The notes under the pieces: generated by a model
The model's input: the letters and a program-made list of their open reading frames with translations, nothing else
Told to the model about the DNA's origin: nothing
The model's database searches: none
Position numbers and translations under genes: made by a program
Shown here: positions 1 to 5,774 of the stretch, piece by piece
Position numbering within the stretch: position 1 is the first letter of the stretch
Layout: each line of letters begins with the position of its first letter
Assembly (NCBI GenBank): GCA_002414705.1
Contig: DIAL01000119.1
Span: forward strand, 4,938-10,711
Direction of reading: 5' to 3'
DNA: 5,774 nt
DNA from: Flavobacteriaceae bacterium UBA5079
GTDB lineage: Bacteria; Bacteroidota; Bacteroidia; Flavobacteriales; Flavobacteriaceae

Positions 1-884
1 GCTGTTAATACTGTCACATTTGAACCGTCCATACCACCAACGCTAAAATCTAAAATATTGATGTCGCCTATTTTAGACATTGGATCATTAAATAGATAGA
101 GCACACCTCCTAATGAAGATAACAAGATTAAAACTTTATCAATGGTAGTAAAAGGGTTCAGCTTCTCTATAGATTCGGATGCTTCATGTTCTTTAGGACT
201 TTCCTCATTTATATTTTGAGGTAATTCTACTTCATGAACTTTTGAAGGACGCTCACCAATTTGACCAAAGAAATCTTTAGCTAACCAGAATTGAATTAAA
301 CCTAAAAGCATAAAAATACCAGCTAAACCAAATCCATAACTCCAACCTATATTTTCCGCTAAATAACCACAAAGCATCATTCCGAAGAAAGCACCTGCGT
401 TTACTCCCATGTAATAAATGGTGTAAGCGCCATCTTTTTTAGACTCTTTACCTTTATACATTTCAGAAATCATAGATGTCATATTCGGCTTAAAAAAACC
501 AGTACCAACAATTAAAAGTCCTAGACCTAAATACAATGAAAAAGGTGTTTCAAAAACCATAGAGGCATGACCTAACATCATCAGAAAACAACCAATAATT
601 ACAGCCCATTTATAACCTGTATATTTATCGGCAAGCCAACCACCAAGAATTGGTGTTAAGTATAGAAGAGACCCATAGGTGCCAATTAAAGATAAAGCAT
701 GTTCTCTTGGCCATTCCCATCCTGGATTATCACTGATAATTGGAGCCGTTAAAAATAACACTAAAAGAATCCGCATTCCATAAAATGAAAAACGCTCCCA
801 CATTTCGGTAAAGAAGATTACAAATAATCCCGCTGGATGCCCAATTACTTTGTCTTTAAATAAATTTTCAATATCAGTATTCAT
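1..884 (-). CDS. POT/PTR2 family proton-dependent oligopeptide transporter, N-terminal part (3' end beyond the left edge)
   Basis: Inner-membrane MFS symporter of the proton-coupled oligopeptide (POT/PTR2) family, expected to import di- and tripeptides. The frame is open from ATG at 884 to base 1 (294 full codons), so roughly the last 200 residues of a protein of about 500 are missing. Visible family marks are the TM1 ExxER motif (E27, E30, R31, followed by FSFYG), an MFS loop motif GGWLADKYTG at 81-90, the conserved GTGFFKPN segment at 127-134 with K132, and the PTR2 signature YTIYYMGVNAG at 154-164. Residues about 207-245 form a charged, Glu-rich stretch, probably the cytoplasmic linker between the two six-helix bundles. 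The ATG lies 30 bp after the stop of the next transporter gene, with no Shine-Dalgarno motif. The family call is firm. The exact substrate is not readable, and family members can also carry drugs or other small molecules. Confidence 0.93.
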   Translation of the reverse strand, partial: MNTDIENLFKDKVIGHPAGLFVIFFTEMWERFSFYGMRILLVLFLTAPIISDNPGWEWPREHALSLIGTYGSLLYLTPILGGWLADKYTGYKWAVIIGCFLMMLGHASMVFETPFSLYLGLGLLIVGTGFFKPNMTSMISEMYKGKESKKDGAYTIYYMGVNAGAFFGMMLCGYLAENIGWSYGFGLAGIFMLLGLIQFWLAKDFFGQIGERPSKVHEVELPQNINEESPKEHEASESIEKLNPFTTIDKVLILLSSLGGVLYLFNDPMSKIGDINILDFSVGGMDGSNVTVLT

Positions 885-914
885 AGTATAATTAGTTAAA
901 GTATATAATAATAT

Positions 915-2453
915 TTAGTGAACGTTGCCCATTAATTTCTTCATAAGAGGAGAGAACAGTAAAACAATTAACCCTGCTCCTAAAGCATATTTAGAAATTA
1001 AGTCGAAACCGTTTGTATAAATCTCTAACGTTTGTAAACCACCAACATTAATATCTGTACTTTCTACAGCTAATTGTTTGGATATAAACCCAACAATTTG
1101 AAATGCATAAGCAGATGATAGAAACCAAATACCCATCATAAATGCGACAATACGTTTTGGAGATAAATCCGTGATTTTAGATAAACCAACCGGTGACATA
1201 AATAATTCACCAATTGAGATTACAAAATACATGATGAATAAATATGCAAATGGCACCATACCATTTTCATCAGCACTCCCTCCACTTAATGACAGGATAT
1301 AAAAACTAGCTCCTGCGAGAATTAAACCTAATCCAAATTTATATGGCGTTCTAGGATTTAAATTGCGCTTAGATAAATATGCCCACAGCAATGACACAGG
1401 TATTGACAGTACAATAATAACTAAAGAGTTTAGAGAATTTGTTTGACTGGCATTCATAATACCATCTAAATCCACATTCCTATCAGCAAATAAAGTAATC
1501 ACACTTCCTGATAGTTCATGAAAACCCCAAAACAAGGTCATAAAGAAGGTAATTAAAAGAGCCATTATTAATTTCTTACGCTCATCAGATGTGGCGTTAT
1601 ATAAAATAACAATCATGTACACCAAAATGGCAACACCAATAAACTTAAAAAGTAAATTCACATAGTTTTGATCGCCTAAAAAGGATTCTCCACCAGCAAT
1701 AGCCTTATAAGAAGCCAATATGTAAGCAATTAAAGGCGCGCTTAAAAAAGAAACAATAGGAATAAACGTTTTTTGCGGAATGCCTAAAATTTTCTTTTCA
1801 TAAATTTCTGGATTAGGTGGTAAACCACGATCTCCAAAAACATTTTTTTTAATTCCACTCCAAAAGAAAACCAAGCCTGTTAGCATACCAACTCCTGCCA
1901 ATCCGAAACCATAATGCCAACCATATTTAGCAGCTAACCATCCACAAAGTAATGGAGCAACAAAACCACCAATATTAATTCCCATATAAAAAATAGTAAA
2001 ACCTGAATCTTTTCTGCGATCACCATCTTCATAAAGCGAACCAACAAAAGTTGAGATATTTGGTTTAAAAAAACCATTACCAACAACAATGAAAGCTAAA
2101 GCTAAAAAGAAAGCAATATCATTTTCAATAGCTAAAACAAAATGACCTAAAGACATTAAAATACCTCCTAAAAAAATGGAGCTACGCATTCCTAGTATTT
2201 TATCAGAAATTCTACCTCCAACTACAGTTGAGGCATAAACCAAAGAACCGTAAGATGCATAAACGGCTGCTGCCGCAACATCCTTTTCTATTAATGCTAC
2301 AAATATTTCATTAACCATGTAAAGCATTAATAGCGCACGCATTCCATAGAAACTAAAACGCTCCCAGAGTTCAGCGAAAAATAAATAAAACAACCCTTTA
2401 GGGTGTCCAAACATTTGAGGCTCTCCTGATTCTGTTAAAATTGATTTTGACAT
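915..2453 (-). CDS. POT/PTR2 family proton-dependent oligopeptide transporter, complete
   Basis: Complete 512-residue inner-membrane symporter, a normal length for bacterial POT transporters, predicted to import di- and tripeptides with protons. Motifs in order: ExxER in TM1 (E28, E31, R32, then FSFYG), an MFS loop motif GGRISDKILG at 79-88, GNGFFKPN at 125-132 with K130 matching the conserved TM4 lysine, PTR2 signature FTIFYMGINIGG at 152-163, TM7 FWGFHELSGS at 308-317 with E313, and TM10 SIGELFMSP at 413-421 with E416. By family knowledge the Lys and Glu residues take part in proton coupling and binding of the peptide termini. Where many family members have Glu-Gln in TM7, this one has E313-L314. 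It lies 46 bp downstream of the dipeptidyl-peptidase gene and 30 bp upstream of a second POT gene, consistent with one transcript. The start is set by the MSKSILTESG leader immediately before the conserved GHPKGLF segment. Confidence 0.95.
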   Translation of the reverse strand: MSKSILTESGEPQMFGHPKGLFYLFFAELWERFSFYGMRALLMLYMVNEIFVALIEKDVAAAAVYASYGSLVYASTVVGGRISDKILGMRSSIFLGGILMSLGHFVLAIENDIAFFLALAFIVVGNGFFKPNISTFVGSLYEDGDRRKDSGFTIFYMGINIGGFVAPLLCGWLAAKYGWHYGFGLAGVGMLTGLVFFWSGIKKNVFGDRGLPPNPEIYEKKILGIPQKTFIPIVSFLSAPLIAYILASYKAIAGGESFLGDQNYVNLLFKFIGVAILVYMIVILYNATSDERKKLIMALLITFFMTLFWGFHELSGSVITLFADRNVDLDGIMNASQTNSLNSLVIIVLSIPVSLLWAYLSKRNLNPRTPYKFGLGLILAGASFYILSLSGGSADENGMVPFAYLFIMYFVISIGELFMSPVGLSKITDLSPKRIVAFMMGIWFLSSAYAFQIVGFISKQLAVESTDINVGGLQTLEIYTNGFDLISKYALGAGLIVLLFSPLMKKLMGNVH

Positions 2454-2460
2454 ATTAGTG

Positions 2461-2480
2461 GTTAGTTAGTTAATTAGTTA
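2461..2480. repeat. Five-unit tetranucleotide repeat (GTTA x3, ATTA, GTTA)
   Basis: Seen directly: five consecutive 4-bp units fill the gap between the peptidase stop and the start of the first transporter. On the coding (minus) strand they read as TAAC or TAAT units, so TAA recurs every four bases and stops all three reading frames. The repeat ends 7 bases before the transporter ATG. Its role is unknown. It may be a simple slippage product in AT-rich spacer DNA. Confidence 0.75.
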
Positions 2481-2499
2481 TGATAGTATCTGTTGATAA

Positions 2500-4686
2500 T
2501 TATAATTTATCACCTAAAGTTTGGTCCATAAAATTGGTCATCTTTTTATACAAATGTAAGCGTGTGTTTCCACCGTAAATACCATGATTTTTATCTGGGT
2601 AAATCATCCATTCAAATTGTTTGTCAGCTTGGATTAACGCTTCTACCATACGCATGGTATTTTGAACATGCACGTTATCATCACCTGTTCCGTGAATTAA
2701 AAGGAAATCGCCTTTTAATTTATCTACGTGATTGATTGGTGAGTTTTCATCATAACCACTCGCATTTTCTTGAGGTGTTGTCATATAACGTTCTGTATAA
2801 ATAGAATCGTAAAAACGCCAGCTTGTTACAGGTGCAACAGCAATAGCCATTTTAAAGACATCATTTCCTTTGAACAAGGCGTTACTACTCATAAATCCAC
2901 CATAGCTCCAACCCCAAATTCCAATACGAGCTGCATCAATATAAGGTTCAGTACCTAATTTTTTAGCAGCATCTATCTGATCTTCTACTTCGTATTTTCC
3001 AAGTTCTTTTTGGGTTACTTTTTTAAATTCAGCACCTTTAAAACCCGTTCCACGTCCATCAACACAAGCAACAATATAGCCTTTTTGCGCTAAATATTGA
3101 TACCAGTAATCGTTGGCGCTATTCCAAGTATTGGAAACACTTTGCGAACCTGGTCCTGAATATTGGAACATGAATAATGGATAGGATTTAGATGCATCAA
3201 AATTAGCAGGTTTAATCATCCACATATTTAATTCGTTCCCATTAATGGCTATAGTTGAAAATTCCTTTTGAGACATTTGGTAGCTTTTCAACTTATTTTG
3301 AAGTTCTGTATTATCTTTTATTAATTTGATTTGCTTGCCTGTTTTGGCATTATTTAGCGTGTAAACGGGTGCTGTTGTTGCACTTGAAAACGTATTGATG
3401 AAATATGAGAAATCCGCACTAAATGCAGCATTATTTGTTCCGTTGTTTGTTGTTAAACGGGTTTTATCGCGACCGTTTAATTTAATTGAATATACATCGC
3501 GATTAATAGAACCATTTTCTGTAGACTGGTAGAAAATAGTTTTGTTTTTGGCATCAAAACCATAGTAATTAGTTACTTCCCAATTTCCTTTGGTAATCTG
3601 GCTAATTAATTTTCCAGTTTCATCATAATGATAAATGTGGTTGTAACCATCTTTTTCACTGGTCCAAATAAAACTATCATCTTCTAGAAACGTTAAATTA
3701 TCTGTTACATCAACATAGGCTTTGTCACGATCTTCAAGTACCAAATTAGATGTGTTTGTTTGTGCATTTACAAACCACAAATCCAATTCGTTTTGATGCC
3801 TGTTCATGTAATGCGCACTTAAAATGTCTGGATTATTTGTCCATTTAATTCGCGGAATATAAAAATCTGAATACGCCTTACCAACCTTTACTTCAGTTGT
3901 CTTTGCCGCGTTTATATCATATACATGCAATGAAACAATAGCATTAGCCTCACCTGCTTTTGGATATTTAAAAACGTTTTGTGTTTGGTATAAGTCCTGA
4001 CCATACATATCCATAGAGAATTCAGGAACATTGGTTTCATCAAATCGAATAAAGGCTATTTTATTACTTCCTGCATTCCATTCAAAGGCACGTACAAAGC
4101 CAAATTCTTCTTCGTAAACCCAATCTGTAATGCCATTTATAATTTTATTTTTTTCTCCATCAAACGTAATTTGTTGGGTATTTCCTGTTTGTAAATCTTT
4201 TACAAATAAATTGTTATTATAACCGTAAGCTAAATGGGTTCCATCAGGAGAAAAGGTTGGTTCTTGTATTTTTTCTGCTGCAACCAATTCCAATTGTTTG
4301 GTTTTTGTATCATAAACATAATACTTACCAAGTGTTGAACGTCTGAAAATAGATTCTACTTCAGTGGCTAAAAGCACCTGACTTTCATCATCACTAAACG
4401 TATAATCTGTAAAATATTTAACAGCCTCTAAATTAGCTGAATTGACTAATGTGCGTTCCTTTTTTAAGGTTTTATAATTGTAAACATCAATAGTTGTAGT
4501 TCCAGTAGCACGATCAAAATTTAATACAGAATATTGCTGACCATTATTCATAGAATGCAATGCGTCCATGCGTTCGGTTCTAAAAGCACCAGACCAGATG
4601 TCTTCAAGTGAAATTTTATTATTTTGAGCCGTAGTAAAAAGGCTTGTTATAAAGCAAACTAAAAGAAGTTGTTTTGTAAATTTCAT
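2500..4686 (-). CDS. dpp4: Secreted dipeptidyl-peptidase IV (S9B family serine peptidase)
   Basis: Exported serine exopeptidase of 728 residues, a usual length for bacterial DPP IV. It removes N-terminal dipeptides with Pro or Ala in second position. Residues 1-20 look like a Sec signal peptide: K2 and K5, a hydrophobic core at 7-18, and probable cleavage after TTA-20 before Q21. C11 is not in a proper lipobox, so a lipoprotein is unlikely. An eight-bladed beta-propeller domain (DPPIV_N) spans roughly 90-450 and the alpha/beta-hydrolase domain roughly 500-728. By motif comparison with human DPP IV, the nucleophile is S594 in GWSYGG, with D669 in HGTGDDN and H701 in DKNHG. Y509 matches the oxyanion tyrosine, E193/E194 in DWVYEEE bind the substrate N-terminus, R115 matches R125, and Y626/Y630 line the S1 pocket. 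No catalytic residue is missing. It is the first gene of a probable operon with two peptide transporters. The start is fixed by the signal peptide. Confidence 0.96.
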   Translation of the reverse strand: MKFTKQLLLVCFITSLFTTAQNNKISLEDIWSGAFRTERMDALHSMNNGQQYSVLNFDRATGTTTIDVYNYKTLKKERTLVNSANLEAVKYFTDYTFSDDESQVLLATEVESIFRRSTLGKYYVYDTKTKQLELVAAEKIQEPTFSPDGTHLAYGYNNNLFVKDLQTGNTQQITFDGEKNKIINGITDWVYEEEFGFVRAFEWNAGSNKIAFIRFDETNVPEFSMDMYGQDLYQTQNVFKYPKAGEANAIVSLHVYDINAAKTTEVKVGKAYSDFYIPRIKWTNNPDILSAHYMNRHQNELDLWFVNAQTNTSNLVLEDRDKAYVDVTDNLTFLEDDSFIWTSEKDGYNHIYHYDETGKLISQITKGNWEVTNYYGFDAKNKTIFYQSTENGSINRDVYSIKLNGRDKTRLTTNNGTNNAAFSADFSYFINTFSSATTAPVYTLNNAKTGKQIKLIKDNTELQNKLKSYQMSQKEFSTIAINGNELNMWMIKPANFDASKSYPLFMFQYSGPGSQSVSNTWNSANDYWYQYLAQKGYIVACVDGRGTGFKGAEFKKVTQKELGKYEVEDQIDAAKKLGTEPYIDAARIGIWGWSYGGFMSSNALFKGNDVFKMAIAVAPVTSWRFYDSIYTERYMTTPQENASGYDENSPINHVDKLKGDFLLIHGTGDDNVHVQNTMRMVEALIQADKQFEWMIYPDKNHGIYGGNTRLHLYKKMTNFMDQTLGDKL

Positions 4687-4711
4687 TAAAAATAATATTA
4701 AGGATAAATTA

Positions 4712-4775
4712 ATGTCAAGTTTACTAAAAAATAAGCAAAAAACCGTATTTATTAACAGTTAAATAGCCTTGACAT
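4712..4775. repeat. 8-bp inverted repeat (ATGTCAAG ... CTTGACAT) in the divergent intergenic region
   Basis: Seen directly: ATGTCAAG at 4712-4719 and its exact reverse complement at 4768-4775, separated by 48 bases. Each arm carries TTGACA on its own outward-facing strand. The right arm sits at a plausible -35/-33 distance for the reductase gene. The left arm is only 27 bases from the peptidase ATG, which is too close for a normal -35 box. It could be a paired operator, or chance in an AT-rich spacer. Confidence 0.4.
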
Positions 4776-4804
4776 GCAGAACTCACACAATAATAGTATC
4801 TTTG
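4769..4804 (+). promoter_or_regulatory. Candidate promoter for the HMG-CoA reductase gene
   Basis: An exact match to the Bacteroidota -7 consensus TAnnTTTG lies at 4797-4804 (TATCTTTG). A TTG that could serve as the -33 element is at 4769-4771, inside a perfect TTGACA. The 25-base gap between TTG and TAnnTTTG is slightly longer than the usual 17-23. A sigma70-like reading is also possible: TTGACA, 16 bases, then TAATAG at 4791-4796. Transcription would begin near 4810-4812, giving a leader of about 12-14 bases. The leader has no Shine-Dalgarno motif but has A at -3 and -6 to -9 from the ATG, as is common in this phylum. Confidence 0.55.
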
Positions 4805-4823
4805 CATTTTCAATAAAACTAGA

Positions 4824-5774
4824 ATGCATACAACTATATCAGGATTTTCAAAATTATCTAAATCCGAAAAAATCAATTGGATTGTTGACACCTATTTCAC
4901 CAACCAAGAAGACGCTAAAAAAACACTAAAACAGTATTGGAATTCAGACCAAAAGCTCCAACAGCTTCACGATGAATTTATTGAGAATACTATTACCAAC
5001 TACTATTTACCTTTAGGTGTGGCACCTAATTTTCTTATTAACGGAAAATTACACACCGTTCCAATGGCAATTGAAGAAAGCTCCGTAGTTGCCGCAGCCA
5101 GTAAAGCAGCTAAATTTTGGCTAGATAGAGGCGGTTTTAAAGCTACGGTTTTATCAACTACAAAAATTGGTCAAGTGCATTTTATGTTTCATGGCAATTC
5201 AGAAACATTGCAAGCGTTTTTTAACCAGGTTAAGTCGAAAATAATTGCAGACGCTAAATCCATAACACAGAATATGGAAAAACGTGGAGGAGGTATTTTA
5301 GATATTGAATTACGCAACAAAACGACAGACTTACCAGGTTACTATCAATTGCATGCTACGTTTGAGACTCTAGATGCCATGGGTGCCAATTTCATTAATT
5401 CGTGTTTGGAGCAGTTTGCCACAACTTTTAAACGTGAAGCTTTAACTTTTGAAAATTTTAACGACGCTGAAAAGCAGATTGAAATTGTGATGAGTATTCT
5501 ATCAAATTATGTCCCAAATTGTTTGGTACGAGCTGAAGTATCTTGTCCAGTATCCGATTTATCGGAAAACAAAAATATAGATCCCGAAGCTTTTGCACAA
5601 AAATTTGTTCAAGCGGTTAATATTGCTGAAATAGAACCTTATCGGGCGGTTACACATAACAAAGGCATTATGAATGGTATTGATGCTGTTGTACTAGCAA
5701 CTGGCAATGATTTCCGTGCAGTAGAAGCTGGTGTTCATGCGTATGCATCGCGAAATGGAAAATATAGTAGCTTA
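4824..5774 (+). CDS. mvaA: Class II hydroxymethylglutaryl-CoA reductase, N-terminal 317 residues (3' end beyond the right edge)
   Basis: Soluble cytoplasmic class II HMG-CoA reductase, interconverting HMG-CoA and mevalonate. Databases often label it 'degradative' after the Pseudomonas mevalonii enzyme, but in flavobacteria it most likely supplies mevalonate for isoprenoids. Visible motifs: ENTITNYYLPLGVAPNF at 54-70 in the substrate-binding domain; VPMAIEESS at 79-87, with E85 matching the catalytic Glu (E83 in P. mevalonii); DAMGAN at 184-189 in the NAD(P)-binding domain; HNKGIMNG at 278-285, with catalytic K280 (K267); and LATGNDFR at 291-298, with catalytic D296 (D283). The K-to-D spacing of 16 matches the P. 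mevalonii enzyme. A Phe (F297) follows the catalytic Asp where many class II enzymes have Trp. About 100-120 residues, including the C-terminal flap with the catalytic His, lie outside the window. It is transcribed divergently from the peptidase, with its own candidate promoter. NADH or NADPH preference cannot be decided from this fragment. Confidence 0.95.
   Translation, partial: MHTTISGFSKLSKSEKINWIVDTYFTNQEDAKKTLKQYWNSDQKLQQLHDEFIENTITNYYLPLGVAPNFLINGKLHTVPMAIEESSVVAAASKAAKFWLDRGGFKATVLSTTKIGQVHFMFHGNSETLQAFFNQVKSKIIADAKSITQNMEKRGGGILDIELRNKTTDLPGYYQLHATFETLDAMGANFINSCLEQFATTFKREALTFENFNDAEKQIEIVMSILSNYVPNCLVRAEVSCPVSDLSENKNIDPEAFAQKFVQAVNIAEIEPYRAVTHNKGIMNGIDAVVLATGNDFRAVEAGVHAYASRNGKYSSL

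Noticed and set aside
885..914. An internal promoter or terminator in the 30-bp gap between the two transporter genes.
   Set aside because: No TAnnTTTG match and no stem-loop followed by a T run on the coding strand. The gap looks like a plain AT-rich intra-operon spacer.
2770..2958. A 62-codon open frame on the plus strand.
   Set aside because: It lies entirely antisense within the catalytic domain of the DPP IV gene, has no recognisable domain and no promoter-like element, and is best explained as a shadow of the real coding frame.
2500..4686. DPP IV as a lipoprotein, because of C11 in the signal sequence.
   Set aside because: The residues before C11 (LLLV) do not fit a lipobox, which needs a small residue just before Cys. 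A hydrophobic core continues past it to a standard A-Q cleavage site.
4716..4723. TAAACTTG on the minus strand as a -7 element for the DPP IV gene.
   Set aside because: It has one mismatch to TAnnTTTG, and no TTG lies at a proper distance upstream (the nearest is only about 12 bases away). It is too weak to call as a promoter.
4774..4929. A 51-codon open frame starting at an ATG inside the TTGACATG sequence upstream of the reductase.
   Set aside because: It is out of frame with the reductase and overlaps its first 100 or so bases. It begins inside the candidate promoter and encodes nothing recognisable.

Overview
The window looks like chromosomal DNA from a marine or soil member of the Bacteroidota, most likely a Flavobacteriaceae-type organism. 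The signs are AT-rich DNA with A/T-ending codons, no Shine-Dalgarno motifs before the starts, a candidate promoter with the Bacteroidota -7 element TAnnTTTG, and gene families typical of this group. No RNA gene, mobile element, CRISPR array or phage gene was seen, and no gene-free stretch exceeds 137 bases.

The minus strand holds three co-directional genes, read from right to left. A secreted S9B dipeptidyl-peptidase IV (4686-2500) comes first. After a 46-bp gap comes a complete POT/PTR2 proton-coupled oligopeptide transporter (2453-915). After a further 30-bp gap comes a second POT transporter (884 to the left edge, 3' end cut off). The tight spacing suggests one operon. Its logic is peptide scavenging: the exported peptidase clips X-Pro or X-Ala dipeptides from larger peptides in the periplasm, and the two inner-membrane symporters import di- and tripeptides.

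On the plus strand, divergent from the peptidase across a 137-bp intergenic region, lies the first 317 codons of a class II (often labelled 'degradative') HMG-CoA reductase, cut off by the right edge. In organisms of this type it most likely works in the mevalonate route to isoprenoids. The shared intergenic region holds a candidate promoter for the reductase and an 8-bp outward-facing inverted repeat containing TTGACA on each strand.

I found no convincing evidence of an undescribed system. The window reads as ordinary core metabolism. The points worth a second look are the tandem divergent transporters with their protease, the intergenic inverted repeat, and an all-frame stop repeat between two operon genes.
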